A stretch of 64,000 bases of DNA, taken from positions 2,542,001-2,606,000 of the forward strand of contig NZ_CP107939.1 of the NCBI RefSeq assembly GCF_036046055.1, in the 5' to 3' direction. Numbering within the stretch: the first letter of the stretch is position 1; every line of letters starts with the position of its first letter. The stretch comes from Nocardia sp. NBC_00403. GTDB lineage: Bacteria; Actinomycetota; Actinomycetes; Mycobacteriales; Mycobacteriaceae. The notes beneath the pieces were generated by a model. It saw nothing but the letters and a program-made list of their open reading frames with translations, did not search any database and was not told where the DNA came from. Shown here piece after piece: positions 54,376-63,872 of this stretch. The position numbers and the translations under genes were made by a program.

Positions 54376-55593
54376 ATGAGTTCGACACTTCTTCTTCGCG
54401 GCGGCATCGTGCTGGACACCGAGCCACAGTCGCGGGTCACCGAGCACACCGACGTCTTGATCGAGAACGGTCGAATCGCCGCTCTCGGAACGGGATTGAG
54501 CGCACCCGAGGTGCTCGACGTCAGTGGTCACATCGTGATGCCGGGATTCGTCGACACTCATCGGCACACCTGGCAGGCCGCCATCGGCGCGACCATGGCC
54601 GACGCCACCCTCGGCGACTATCTCGCGAGTGTCCTCGGTGGTTACGCACCACGCTATCGACCTGCCGACGTTCGCATCGGCAACCTCGCAGGAGCATTGG
54701 ACGCGCTGGGTTCCGGTACGACCACGCTGCTCGACTGGTCCCAGCTCAATGCCACTCCGGACCACACCGACGCCGCGATCCAGGGACTCTGCGAGTCGGG
54801 CATCCGTGGCGTATTCGCCTATGGCGGTGCCGCTCCCGCGTCGGTCACGCCTCGGCTGACGTTCGCCTACGCCGCGATGGGGCCCGAAATCGCCGGAGCG
54901 GACGAGGGGGTTCGAGAGTGGCGCGAAGCCAGAGAGCTCGGACTACCGATCACCGTGCACATGGGCGGCAATGGAAGAGAAAGCGCGGCAATGGGATTGG
55001 CCGTGCTGGCGGCGAACGACCTGCTCGGGCCGCGAACCACCTATATCCACCCCAACTATTTCTCCGACGACGAACTGCGGCGGATAGCCGACACCGGCGG
55101 CACTGCGTCGATCGCACCGATCAGCGAGGCCGGCCTGCACATCGGCTACCCCGCAACCGGTCGCCTGCGCGCGGCCGGTATTCCAACCTCGCTCAGCACC
55201 GACTCCGTCACCAGCGGCCCTGGCGACATGTTCAGCGTGATGCGGGCCGCCTACTTACTCGAAAGAGCACGTCCAGGACTGGAATTCACCACTCGCGACG
55301 TGCTGCGCATGGCCACCCTCGAAGGCGCGCAGGTACTCGGCCTCGGCGATGTCACGGGCTCGCTGCGCCCAGGCAAACAAGCAGACCTCCTCGTGCTGCG
55401 CACCGACAGCCTCGGCATGAGCGCCCTACTCGACCCGATCGCCGCGGTTGTCCTTGCTGCCGGACCTGCCGATATCGACACTGTGTTGGTCGGCGGCGAG
55501 ATCGTCAAACACGGTGGGCGACTTGTCCGTCACCGAATCGATGCGGTGCGGGCCGAGCTATTGGTGTCGGCCCGCCACGTGGCGACGGTTTGA
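54376..55593 (+). CDS. Amidohydrolase (cytosine deaminase / chlorohydrolase-like)
   Basis: This 405-residue protein of the AtzA/TrzN/SsnA group has the metal motif PGFVDTHRHTWQ, ITVHMGGNGR, TYIHPNYF and the catalytic aspartate in LSTDSVTSGPGD. Enzymes of this group remove amino or chloro groups from heterocycles such as pyrimidines, guanine or triazines. The substrate is unknown. Divergent from a MarR gene. Confidence 0.85.
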   Translation: MSSTLLLRGGIVLDTEPQSRVTEHTDVLIENGRIAALGTGLSAPEVLDVSGHIVMPGFVDTHRHTWQAAIGATMADATLGDYLASVLGGYAPRYRPADVRIGNLAGALDALGSGTTTLLDWSQLNATPDHTDAAIQGLCESGIRGVFAYGGAAPASVTPRLTFAYAAMGPEIAGADEGVREWREARELGLPITVHMGGNGRESAAMGLAVLAANDLLGPRTTYIHPNYFSDDELRRIADTGGTASIAPISEAGLHIGYPATGRLRAAGIPTSLSTDSVTSGPGDMFSVMRAAYLLERARPGLEFTTRDVLRMATLEGAQVLGLGDVTGSLRPGKQADLLVLRTDSLGMSALLDPIAAVVLAAGPADIDTVLVGGEIVKHGGRLVRHRIDAVRAELLVSARHVATV

Positions 55594-55731
55594 ATTGTCA
55601 TCGTGGCTTCAACAGGCCGGCCAGATCACGGCTCGAGATAGAGCTGTTCACACGGCAGCCGAGCCAGGCCGTCGGTGTCGTCGGCCACTATGGAGACCCT
55701 GTCCAGGGCTCTCGAGCTCGAGGTTACGCGC

Positions 55732-56202
55732 TCAGATGGTGCTGCCCGAGCAGTTCACCGCGGCGTCCTTGCCGGTAGCGGTTTTCTCGTCCGTCACCGT
55801 GCCATCGACGATGGCCCGGCACGTTACGGATGTTCCGTTGGTCTGCGCGCCGACGCCGACAATCACGATCCCCAAGTTGTTCGTGACCGATTTCGACCAC
55901 GGTGCCGCCACTTCGGCTTCCCGCTGTAACTCGGAGTTGTGGTCGAAGTAGGTGACCGAATTCAGTGTCGGTGCATCGGAGACGATCTCGTACACAAGCG
56001 TTATCCCAGTCTGCGGTGCCGCAATCACCGGCGGGATCGTGACATCTGGGATCTGTACAGGGCCGGGCACCGACGCCAACAATGTCGCTGCCGCCTGGAT
56101 GGAGGAGTTTGCGGCGTCGACGGCTTCGCTGATCTCCTTGCCCGCGGTACCGATGATCGCGACGCAGCCACCGAACACCAAAACGACCACCCCGAGCAGC
56201 AC
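55732..56202 (-). CDS. MmpS-family transport accessory-like protein
   Basis: The outside domain matches MmpS proteins: TLVYEIVSDAPTLNSVTYFD, then VAAPWSKSVTNN and TSVTCRAIVDGTVTDEKTAT. One hydrophobic helix (VLLGVVVLVFGGCVAIIG) precedes it. No ATG exists in frame. The GTG at 56202 is the first credible start, yet basic residues just upstream (GRAGRWSRLARTW) look like the true N-terminus, so a rare start codon is possible. MmpS normally stabilises an MmpL lipid/siderophore exporter, but none is in the window. Confidence 0.7.
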   Translation of the reverse strand: MLLGVVVLVFGGCVAIIGTAGKEISEAVDAANSSIQAAATLLASVPGPVQIPDVTIPPVIAAPQTGITLVYEIVSDAPTLNSVTYFDHNSELQREAEVAAPWSKSVTNNLGIVIVGVGAQTNGTSVTCRAIVDGTVTDEKTATGKDAAVNCSGSTI

Positions 56203-56275
56203 CCACGTGCGGGCCAGTCGGCTCCAGCGGCCGGCCCGGCCGACCTGGGATCTGTTGATCTCGGCGCAGCATCCG

Positions 56276-56968
56276 CTATCCGATGACCCGGATGATCTCG
56301 TCGTCGAATACTTCTTGCGTGTCGAAGGACACTCCGGAGTCGAGGAGCCAGGTGTGAAGTGCGGATCGCCAGGGCCGCGGGTCGCCCCACGTTCCGTAGA
56401 GCTTCCACGGCGAGAGGGCGACGATTCGCAGACCGTCTCGGGCGGCGGTCCACGCCGCAGCCGCGACGCCGGGTGTGTGTTCGGACCGATAGTCGTCCAG
56501 CACGGCAATACCGTTGCCCACCAGTATATTTCGCGCTGTTTCGATATCGTCCCGCACAGTTCGATAGAGGTGGGATCCGTCGATATGCACGAAACGGTAG
56601 CGGCGCTGCGCCAAGATCGGGCGGGCTGCGGAGCTGTCCATTCGCAGGATTCGCGGTGGTGACGAATGGAACCGCGCATAGTTGGCTCGGAATGCCGATT
56701 CGGTCAGATCGCCGTAATCGCGGCGGTTCTCGGTGAAATTGGCCAGGTTGGGCGCGGGGTCCTCGAACAGATCGACGACCGTGAGCTCTTCCCCGCTACG
56801 CCGGTATTCGCCGATGAGGACCGAGGATTTGCCGAAGCAGCAGCCGATTTCGGCGAGATCGGCAACCCCGCATCTACGCTCCGAGAGCTCGAGGAAGAAC
56901 CGGAACAGCATCGGATCGGGGGGATAAAACCATCCGGGTATCCGGTCGAGATCAGCGTCCGTGATCAT
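56276..56968 (-). CDS. Class I SAM-dependent methyltransferase (Methyltransf_24 type)
   Basis: This has 230 residues. LAEIGCCFGKSSVLIGEYRR is the SAM-binding glycine-rich motif, with ELTVVDLFED (acidic ribose contact), FVHIDGSHLYRTVRDDIETA and GIAVLDDYRSEHTPGVAAA. The HIDGSH motif is typical of Methyltransf_24 enzymes acting on sugars or phenolics, often using a divalent metal. The ATG at 56968 follows AGGAGGTGCGG. The MmpS-like gene follows on the same strand. Confidence 0.88.
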   Translation of the reverse strand: MITDADLDRIPGWFYPPDPMLFRFFLELSERRCGVADLAEIGCCFGKSSVLIGEYRRSGEELTVVDLFEDPAPNLANFTENRRDYGDLTESAFRANYARFHSSPPRILRMDSSAARPILAQRRYRFVHIDGSHLYRTVRDDIETARNILVGNGIAVLDDYRSEHTPGVAAAAWTAARDGLRIVALSPWKLYGTWGDPRPWRSALHTWLLDSGVSFDTQEVFDDEIIRVIG

Positions 56969-57306
56969 CCGCACCTCCTGCGAACGCAGGCTCCTGCAGA
57001 TATCGGGCATCGATTCCTTCGAATGCCGGCACGGGGTAACCGAGGGTAGAGGGTCGCACTGTCCACGGGCAGATTGAACCATGATCGACCCGGACGCGCT
57101 GTCCGGAAGTGTTCGCCTCACGATCGAGTCGAGCGTAACGGCGATCTGAGCGGCGCAGCGTCATGCCACCGCGAAAGTCACGGCCGCTGCCCTACTGAAC
57201 GAACGGCATGGCGGGCGGAGTACACCCGGGCCCGGTCGGCTGCCGCTCCACCTGGTGCGCAAGAACTTTCGGCAACTTGGCAAGCGGCATAAGAAGGCAT
57301 GGGGAC
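56969..57306. other. Intergenic region at the edge of the integrase remnant
   Basis: No gene is visible in these 338 nt. CCGGAC-gcgct-GTCCGG (57090-57106) is a 6-bp inverted repeat. GC content is a little lower than around. The outer end of the decayed integrative element may lie here, but I see no copy of the tRNA-Arg 3' end. Confidence 0.45.
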
Positions 57307-57483
57307 ATGGCCGGACTCTTGACCGAGGAAGAAGCTCGGGAGTTGATTCCGGTCGGGCACAGCAAGTATTACGAGCTGATCGGGACGGGGGAGCTGCGGT
57401 CGGTGAAGATCGGTCGGCGGCGGTTCGTGAGCGAACAGGCGGTAGCGGATTACATCGCCGGTCTCGATCAGGTGGCGGCATGA
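57307..57483 (+). CDS. Excisionase-type DNA-binding protein
   Basis: This 58-residue MerR-like helix-turn-helix reads LLTEEEARELIPVGHSKYYE, GELRSVKIGRRRFVSEQA, VADYIAGL. It matches the Xis/helix-turn-helix-17 proteins found just before tyrosine integrases. Its stop overlaps the former integrase start (ATGA). It looks intact even though the integrase is broken. Confidence 0.82.
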   Translation: MAGLLTEEEARELIPVGHSKYYELIGTGELRSVKIGRRRFVSEQAVADYIAGLDQVAA

Positions 57484-58479
57484 CCAGGTAGCAGTTGCCA
57501 TCTCAGATCACCGAGATCAACGTGACTGACCGGCGCACCGGGAAACAGGCTGTTCGCTATCAGGTGCGGGCCGATGCTGGGGTCGATCCGCAATCCGGCA
57601 AACGACATCAGGTGCGCCACCGGTTTCGAACCGAGAAGGAAGCCCATCTGGATACTTTGGTGGCGGCGTCGAAGCAGGGCGGGACGGTCACCGAGCAGGG
57701 TCGGGTTCGTCGGCCGTGGGTGGCTCGATCGCTGAAGCGGACGATCGAAACGACGTCGATGGTTTGGACTATGCGATTGAACGAAAATGGTTGTCATACA
57801 GCGTAGCTCGTGCGATCAAGCTCAAATCGGTCAAGAAGCACAAGGCCGCAGACCTACAAGCCTGAGGAGGTGGCGAAGGTGCTGGGCAGTCTTGATGCTG
57901 ACCGTGACGGGCACTTGTGTTTCTCGCGTTGTCTGGCTCGCGGCGTAGCGAGCTGGGTGGATTGCGCTGGAGCGAAGTCGATTTCACGCGCAAGGCAATT
58001 GATATACAGATCGGTCGTGCCCCGGCGGGCGGCAAGGCGGTAGAGGACGATCCGCAGACCGAAGCGTCGGTTCGAACCCTTCCGATGGATGACGAGATGG
58101 TGGAGGTGCTGCGGAAGGCGTGGCGGCGGCAGGCAGCGGATCGGCTCCGGCTAGGGGAGGCGTACCGAGACGGTGATTACGTCGCCTGCAATGAGAATGG
58201 TGCGCCGTACCACCCGGACACGCTCACACACCGGTGGGCGAAGGTTGTTAAGAAGGCTGGCGTCCGCCCCATCCGATTGCATGATGCTCGTCACATTGGC
58301 GGCACAACGATGCATCTGCGGAAGGTGCCGATGGCAGTGATCGCTGCGTGGCTGGGGCATGCCGATGCCAGTGTCACCGCCAGGATTTACACCCATTCCC
58401 AGGACGAGGCGTTGAGGGCAGCGGCGAAGACTTTGGGAGAGGTTGTGTCATCTCGTGTTCGAGGCCGGCTGAGTCAGAA
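57480..58479 (+). pseudogene. Decayed tyrosine recombinase (integrase)
   Basis: The original ATG at 57480 is followed by an in-frame TAG at codon 4. The arm-binding domain is readable (TEINVTDRRTGKQAVRYQVR) to about 57735. Most of the core-binding domain is deleted. A second frame gives YAIERKWLSYSVARAIKLKS until a TGA. A third gives TYKPEEVAKVLGSLDADRDG. From 57917 the catalytic domain is intact (SGSRRSELGGLRW, LHDARH, WLGHADASVTARIYTHS with the tyrosine). At least one nonsense change and three frame breaks make it inactive. It points at the 3' end of tRNA-Arg. Confidence 0.88.
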
Positions 58480-58486
58480 AACGAAG

Positions 58487-58523
58487 AAGGCCCCGACCAG
58501 GAATCTACTGGTCGGGGCCTTTT
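58487..58523. terminator. Bidirectional terminator between integrase remnant and tRNA-Arg
   Basis: AAGGCCCCGACCAG (58487-58500) and CTGGTCGGGGCCTT (58508-58521) pair over 14 bp around a 7-nt loop. A T-run follows on the plus side and a T-rich stretch on the minus side. On the minus strand it lies just after tRNA-Arg. Confidence 0.9.
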
Positions 58524-58530
58524 CTATGCG

Positions 58531-58603
58531 TGCCCTCGGCAGGAATCGAACCTGCGGCCTTCTGCTCCGGAGGCAGACGCTCTATCCCCTGAGCTACGAG
58601 GGC
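58531..58603 (-). tRNA. tRNA-Arg (CCG)
   Basis: On the minus strand the acceptor GCCCTCG pairs with CGAGGGC. A D arm GTAGCTCAGGGGATAGAGC, an anticodon loop CTCCGGA (anticodon CCG, reads CGG), and a T arm GCAGG-TTCGAAT-CCTGC follow. CCA is not encoded. Its 3' end faces the integrase remnant, the usual integration site layout. Confidence 0.96.
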
Positions 58604-58735
58604 GGGATAGATCTCGGTCGAACGCCGGGTGGGGCGGCCGATCGGGCGGGGCAAGCGTATCGCATCGGCAGCCGTCCGCCAAAAAGTGCGCCGGGTCGGG
58701 CGGTTTCGCGGGTTCGAACCCGGCGCGGACGGGGG

Positions 58736-59587
58736 TCAGGTCACCGGTAGGGGTGTTGCGCCTCGGGTGGTGAGCATGGTGGTCATCAGCTGGGCTTCGC
58801 CGCGCTGGGTTGTCTCCATGGTGCTCGCCAAGCTGCGCACGGCGGTGGTTTCGGCGTGCTCGGCCGCGGATCGGATCATCGACATGCCGCCCTGATGGTG
58901 GCGCAGCATCAGCTGCAGGAACATCGTGTCCAGGGACGGGCCGGTGGCCTGGCGCAGCGCTGTCATCTCCGCGTTGGTCGCCATGCCGGGCATGGTCGGC
59001 ATCGGGCCGGACATCGGGTGGCCCGCCGTGCTGCCCGTGCCGGCGTGGTCGTGGCCGGCGCCCGCGGGTTCGGTCATCCAGCCCATGTAGCCGTCGACGT
59101 CTTGCATCGGCTTGCCCCACAGCTGCAGCCAGCCCTGCATCCTGCCGAGCTGGGCCTGCTGAGTGGTCAGGATGTCGTAGGCGAGCCTGCGTACGTCGTT
59201 GTCGGTGGAGCCGATGAGCGCGACGCCCGCCATGTCGACTGCCTGGGCATGGTGGGCGGACATGTCCTGGCTGAAACCGGTGTCCACGGCGTTCGGGTCG
59301 GGTTCGGCATTGCGGTCCAACGGAATCCGAGCGAGGGCGCCGACGGCGAAACCGATCAGCAGGATGCCGATCGCACCGATGACCAGCAACGCGGTGCGCT
59401 GACGGCGGAACTGTGCGCCGAAACCGGTGCCGTCGTCGTCTCCGGATGCGGCGGTCGGGTTCTGTTCGGTCGACTCGGCACCGGCGTCATTGCCGGGGGC
59501 AGCGGCCAGGTCCTGTTCGATCGGACCGCCACCGGCGTCACTGCCGGAAGTGGCGCTCGAGTCCGGCTTGGTTCCTGTGTCGGCCAT
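58736..59587 (-). CDS. DUF305 protein with His/Met-rich segment
   Basis: This has 283 residues. A Ser/Asp-rich cytoplasmic N-terminus (about 1-60) and one helix (ALLVIGAIGILLIGFAVGAL) anchor an outside DUF305 domain. The domain has the paired FSQDMSAHHAQAVDMA and FLQLMLRHHQGGMSMI. Between them lies a His/Met-rich loop (GHDHAGTGSTAGHPMSGPMP, TMPGMATNAEM). DUF305 has a ferritin-like helical fold and is often linked with copper handling; binding here is inferred from the residues. Its ATG directly follows the DUF3105 stop. Confidence 0.85.
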   Translation of the reverse strand: MADTGTKPDSSATSGSDAGGGPIEQDLAAAPGNDAGAESTEQNPTAASGDDDGTGFGAQFRRQRTALLVIGAIGILLIGFAVGALARIPLDRNAEPDPNAVDTGFSQDMSAHHAQAVDMAGVALIGSTDNDVRRLAYDILTTQQAQLGRMQGWLQLWGKPMQDVDGYMGWMTEPAGAGHDHAGTGSTAGHPMSGPMPTMPGMATNAEMTALRQATGPSLDTMFLQLMLRHHQGGMSMIRSAAEHAETTAVRSLASTMETTQRGEAQLMTTMLTTRGATPLPVT

Positions 59588-60586
59588 CTACTGGCCCGTC
59601 GTCGGTTGACCGGGGGCGGGTTGCGTCGGGATCTGCGCACCGGGCAGACCAGGAGCACCGGGCAGACCAGGAGCACCCGGCAGACCAGGAGCACCCGGCA
59701 GACCGGGAACACCGGGCAGACCAGGAGCACCCGGCAGACCGGGAACACCGGGCACGCCCGGGATGCCGCCGGGCAGACCCGGCATGCCGCCACCGAGCTC
59801 GGTCGGATCGGGTTCGAGGCCCTTACCGTCCATCGGCACCGCATTCGGTCCGGGCGGGCTGGGGTCGAACGGCAGCGGGTTGTTCGCGTCGAAGGACGGG
59901 TTGGAGCAGCTCGCGCCCACCTCGGGGTAGGCGCCGTAAGGGTTGCCACGCAACGCCGTGAGGAACTGGTTGACCCGCTTGTCGTCGGGGCTGTCCACCG
60001 TCAGCCGATGGCCCCAGGACTGCAGCGACACCGCCGATGTCAGGCCGGGGTACGGCGACATCAGGGTTTGCTGTTTGCCCTCGACCTTCTTCTTCAGGGT
60101 TTCGACTCCCGCGGCGTCCACCTTGTCCGGGTTATAGGTGATCCATACCGCGCCGTGCTCGAGCGAATGCACCGCGTTCTCCGCCCGGATCGGCTTGCTG
60201 TACACCACGCCGGTGCAGTTCGCCCAGGCCTGATCGTGTGGGCCGCCGAACGGTGGGCTCTGGTCATAGGCCACCCGCTGGGCGCCGGAGACGTGCAGAC
60301 CGGCCGGGTACTCCTGCTTGGTCACGCCCGAGATCTGATCGGAAGGGTCTTTGCGCTGGGCGCTCGGCGTGTATTTCTCGAGGTCGGCCTTGTCCCGGTA
60401 CTTCGGGACCAGACTGTAGGCGAGGACACCGACCAATGCGATGATGACCGCGGCAGCGCCGATGGCCAGCCACGGAATCTGGCGCTTCTTGCCGAGCGGG
60501 CTCTTGCCACCGCCCCTTTTGCGCGAAGACGACGACTTCCCGGCGGCCTGTACGGCCTTGGCCGATTTGGCACTTGTGCTCGGCAT
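59588..60586 (-). CDS. DUF3105 protein with collagen-like C-terminal tail
   Basis: This has 332 residues. A basic N-terminus, one helix ([20 protein letters not shown]) and the DUF3105 domain ([39 protein letters not shown]) with its conserved histidines and a cysteine. The last about 75 residues are unusual: some 15 consecutive Gly-x-Pro triplets (GLP, GAP, GVP) before a Pro/Thr tail. DUF3105 proteins usually end before this. It is the first gene of a pair with the DUF305 gene. Confidence 0.85.
   Translation of the reverse strand: MPSTSAKSAKAVQAAGKSSSSRKRGGGKSPLGKKRQIPWLAIGAAAVIIALVGVLAYSLVPKYRDKADLEKYTPSAQRKDPSDQISGVTKQEYPAGLHVSGAQRVAYDQSPPFGGPHDQAWANCTGVVYSKPIRAENAVHSLEHGAVWITYNPDKVDAAGVETLKKKVEGKQQTLMSPYPGLTSAVSLQSWGHRLTVDSPDDKRVNQFLTALRGNPYGAYPEVGASCSNPSFDANNPLPFDPSPPGPNAVPMDGKGLEPDPTELGGGMPGLPGGIPGVPGVPGLPGAPGLPGVPGLPGAPGLPGAPGLPGAPGLPGAQIPTQPAPGQPTTGQ
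59643..59750. repeat. 18-bp tandem repeats encoding Gly-x-Pro triplets
   Basis: Six units of 18 bp (consensus GGCAGACCaGGAgCACCc) follow each other without gaps from 59643. Each codes for two Gly-x-Pro triplets on the minus strand. Differences between units are few (GACCGGGAA variant in units 4 and 6), so the array looks recently expanded. Confidence 0.88.
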
Positions 60587-60677
60587 TGCTCGTTGTGCTC
60601 TTTCGACGTGATGGATCCGCTGGCAGTGCGGTGCCCACTCGAGGTGCACACCCGCCCAGACCATAGGATAGAGACTC

Positions 60678-62330
60678 GTGACTCCAGCTGACCTTGCAGA
60701 TCTCCTTCGCGCAACTGCGGCGAAGGTGCTTGTCGAACGTGGACTGGACCCTGCGGTCCTGCCCGACGCGGTCAGTGTTGAGCGCCCCCGTAATCCGGAA
60801 CATGGTGACTATGCCACGAATGTGGCGATGCAGGTCGGCAAGCGGGCCGGAACCAATCCACGCGAATTGGCAGCCTGGCTGGCCGCCGCGCTCGCCGCGA
60901 CCGACGGCATCGACTCCGCCGATGTGGCGGGTCCCGGCTTCCTGAACATCCGGCTCGCCGCGTCCGCACAGGGCGCGATCGTCGCGCAGGTGCTCGCGGC
61001 AGGTGCGGGGTACGGCACGTCGGAAGCGTTGACCGGAACTCGCATCAACCTGGAGTTCGTGTCGGCCAATCCGACCGGCCCCGTGCACCTCGGCGGTACC
61101 CGCTGGGCATCGGTCGGTGACGCGCTCGGCCGGATCCTGGCCGCGCAGGGCGCCGACGTGACCCGTGAGTACTACTTCAACGATCACGGCGCGCAGATCG
61201 ACCGCTTCGCCAAGTCGCTGGTCGCTGCCGCCGCCGGCGCGCCGACACCGGAGAACGGGTACGCGGGCGCCTACATCACCGAGATCGCCGACAAGATCGT
61301 CGCCGGGCATCCCGATGCGCTGACGCTGCCGGAGGCCGAGCGGCTCGAGCTGTTCCGTACCGAGGGTGTCGAGCTGATGTTCGCCCAGATCAGGGCATCG
61401 CTGCACGAGTTCGGCACCGACTTCGACGTCTACTTCAACGAGAGCTCGCTGTTCGAGTCCGGCGCGGTGGAGCAAGCGGTCACCACACTCAAGGACTCCG
61501 GCGATCTGTACCAGAAGGACGGCGCGTGGTGGATCGCCAGCTCGGATTACGGTGACGACCAGGATCGTGTGGTCATCAAGAGCGACGGCAACGCGGCCTA
61601 CATCGCGGGCGACATCGCCTACTTCCAGAACAAGCGGGCCCGCGGCTTCGACCTGTGCATCTACATGCTCGGCGCCGACCATCACGGCTACATCGGCCGG
61701 TTGAAGGCCGCCGCCGCCGCGTTCGGCGACGACCCGGCCACGGTCGAGGTGCTGATCGGGCAGATGGTGAATCTGGTCAAAGACGGCGTCGCGGTGAAGA
61801 TGAGCAAGCGCGCGGGCACCGTTGTCACCCTCGACGACCTCGTCGAGGCGATCGGTGTCGACGCGGCCCGCTATGCGCTGGTACGCAGCTCGGTGAACTC
61901 GAGCATTGATATCGATCTGAACCAGTGGACCAGCCAGAACAACGAAAACCCCGTCTACTACGTGCAATACGCGCACGCCAGGCTGTCGTCGTTGGCGCGC
62001 AACGCGGTGGATCTCGGGGTGAGCGCCGCGAACCCGGACTTCGGGTTGCTCGCCACCGAGCACGAAGGCGAACTCATCCGCACCATCGGCGAGTACCCGC
62101 GGGTGGTTGCCAGCGCCGCGAGTCTGCGTGAACCGCACCGGGTCGCCCGCTATCTGGAGGAGCTCGCAGGCGCGTACCACCGGTTCTACGGCGCCTGCCA
62201 GGTGCTGCCCAAGGGCGACGAGCAGTCGATGCCGCTGCATACCGCACGGCTCGCGCTGTGTGAGGCCACCCGTCAGGTGCTCGCCAACGGCCTCGGGCTG
62301 CTCGGCGTCAATGCACCGGAGCGCATGTGA
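60678..62330 (+). CDS. argS: Arginyl-tRNA synthetase
   Basis: This has 550 residues. The N-terminal Add1-like domain (about 1-100) is followed by the class I core with [20 protein letters not shown] (HIGH-equivalent HLGG) and [11 protein letters not shown] (KMSKS-equivalent). The C-terminal anticodon-binding DALR domain ([14 protein letters not shown] onward) ends in [12 protein letters not shown], standard for ArgRS. GTG start at 60678. It lies near tRNA-Arg but on the other strand. First of argS-lysA-hom. Confidence 0.97.
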   Translation: MTPADLADLLRATAAKVLVERGLDPAVLPDAVSVERPRNPEHGDYATNVAMQVGKRAGTNPRELAAWLAAALAATDGIDSADVAGPGFLNIRLAASAQGAIVAQVLAAGAGYGTSEALTGTRINLEFVSANPTGPVHLGGTRWASVGDALGRILAAQGADVTREYYFNDHGAQIDRFAKSLVAAAAGAPTPENGYAGAYITEIADKIVAGHPDALTLPEAERLELFRTEGVELMFAQIRASLHEFGTDFDVYFNESSLFESGAVEQAVTTLKDSGDLYQKDGAWWIASSDYGDDQDRVVIKSDGNAAYIAGDIAYFQNKRARGFDLCIYMLGADHHGYIGRLKAAAAAFGDDPATVEVLIGQMVNLVKDGVAVKMSKRAGTVVTLDDLVEAIGVDAARYALVRSSVNSSIDIDLNQWTSQNNENPVYYVQYAHARLSSLARNAVDLGVSAANPDFGLLATEHEGELIRTIGEYPRVVASAASLREPHRVARYLEELAGAYHRFYGACQVLPKGDEQSMPLHTARLALCEATRQVLANGLGLLGVNAPERM

Positions 62331-62376
62331 ACGGGCTATCGGGCTTCGAGACGAGCAGCATGAGGAAGGTAGTTCA

Positions 62377-63792
62377 GTGAGCGCGCATCCAGCCGGACCC
62401 CGGCACGCCGAGATTCCGCACGCCCCCAGCCTGGCCGAGCGCCCGCGTGACCCGAAGCAGATGATCGATCTGCCCGTAAATGTGTGGCCGCGCAACGCTT
62501 CTCGCGATGGCGACGGTGTCGTGCAGCTGGCCGGTGTGCCGGTGCACGAGCTGGCCGCACAGTTCGGGACCCCGCTGTTCGTGGTGGACGAGGACGACTT
62601 CCGTTCCCGCTGTCGCGATATGGTGCGCGCGTTCGGCTCGAATGCGCGAGTTCACTACGCGTCCAAGGCATTCCTGTGTGGCGAGATCGCCCGCTGGATC
62701 CGCGACGAAGGGCTCTCGCTGGACGTGTGCTCCGGTGGCGAGCTGGCCGTCGCGCTGCACGCGGGCTTCCCGGCCCAGCGAATCGCGTTGCACGGCAACA
62801 ATAAGTCGGTTCCCGAGCTGGAGGCGGCGGTCGCGGCGGGCGTCGGGCACGTGGTGGTCGACTCGCTGATCGAGATCGATCGCCTCGAGGTGGTCGCGGG
62901 CCGCGCGGGCGTGGTGCAGGATGTGCTCGTTCGTGTCACCGTCGGTGTGGAAGCCCATACGCACGAATACATTTCGACCGCGCACGAGGATCAGAAGTTC
63001 GGCTTCTCCATCGCGGGCGGCGACGCCATGGAGGCGCTGGCCCGCGTCTTCGAGGCCGACAACCTGCGTCTGGTCGGGCTGCACTCGCACATCGGGTCGC
63101 AGATCTTCGAGCTCGACGGCTTCGAGATCGCCGCGCGCCGGATGCTCGGACTGCTGCGCGCCGCCGTCGACAAGTTCGGTATCGAGCGCACCGCCCAGAT
63201 CGCCACCCTGGATCTCGGTGGCGGCCTTGGTATCTCGTACCTGCCGAACGACGACCCGCCGCCGCTGGACGAGTTCGCGACGAGCCTGCGCAAGCTGGTC
63301 GGCGAGGAAGCGGACCGAGCCGGACTGCCGGAGCCGACCATCGCGGTGGAACCGGGTCGCGCCATCGCGGGACCGGGCACTGTGACGTTATACGAGGTCG
63401 GCACGATCAAGGACGTCTCGCTCGACGGCGGACTTACCCGCCGCTATGTCAGCGTCGACGGCGGCATGAGCGACAACATCCGCCCCGCGCTGTATCAGGC
63501 GGACTACGATTGCCGGCTGGTCTCGCGCTCTTCGGACGCCGACCCGGTGGTTGCGCGCGTGGTCGGAAAGCATTGCGAGAGTGGCGATATCATTATCCGG
63601 GACACCTGGATGCCCGCCGATGTCGGCCCCGGCGATCTGGTCGCAGTGGCGGCCACCGGTGCGTATTGCTACTCGATGTCGAGTCGATACAACCAGCTGA
63701 CACGTCCCGCGGTCGTCGCAGTGCGCGACGGAGTTCCGCGACTCATTCTGCGCCGGGAAACGGTGTCGGACCTGCTCAGCCTGGAGGTGTAA
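62377..63792 (+). CDS. lysA: Diaminopimelate decarboxylase
   Basis: This 471-residue PLP enzyme carries the Schiff-base lysine in HYASKAFLC, the phosphate-binding [40 protein letters not shown] and the late [13 protein letters not shown] (substrate cysteine/tyrosine). It converts meso-diaminopimelate to lysine. A GTG at 62377 follows AGGAAGGTAG. Its TAA overlaps the next ATG. Confidence 0.96.
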   Translation: MSAHPAGPRHAEIPHAPSLAERPRDPKQMIDLPVNVWPRNASRDGDGVVQLAGVPVHELAAQFGTPLFVVDEDDFRSRCRDMVRAFGSNARVHYASKAFLCGEIARWIRDEGLSLDVCSGGELAVALHAGFPAQRIALHGNNKSVPELEAAVAAGVGHVVVDSLIEIDRLEVVAGRAGVVQDVLVRVTVGVEAHTHEYISTAHEDQKFGFSIAGGDAMEALARVFEADNLRLVGLHSHIGSQIFELDGFEIAARRMLGLLRAAVDKFGIERTAQIATLDLGGGLGISYLPNDDPPPLDEFATSLRKLVGEEADRAGLPEPTIAVEPGRAIAGPGTVTLYEVGTIKDVSLDGGLTRRYVSVDGGMSDNIRPALYQADYDCRLVSRSSDADPVVARVVGKHCESGDIIIRDTWMPADVGPGDLVAVAATGAYCYSMSSRYNQLTRPAVVAVRDGVPRLILRRETVSDLLSLEV

Positions 63793-63872
63793 TGAGCAAC
63801 ACCGACGCAGCCTCGCTCATCGGAGCCGATCGAGTGCGGGTATCCCGCACTAACACAGAGGTGGAATCATGA
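63792..63872 (+). CDS. Tiny ORF (26 aa) wedged between lysA and hom
   Basis: The ATG at 63792 overlaps the lysA stop (TAATG) and the TGA overlaps the hom start (ATGA). It encodes [20 protein letters not shown] plus six more residues. GGAGG lies 4-8 nt before the ATG. No family is recognisable. Because it is joined to both neighbours it could carry ribosomes from lysA into hom; a leader peptide or chance frame is possible. Confidence 0.4.
   Translation: MSNTDAASLIGADRVRVSRTNTEVES

Noticed and set aside
60264..62495. 743-residue open frame opposite argS and DUF3105
   Set aside because: Crosses two real genes on the other strand and has no protein-like pattern.
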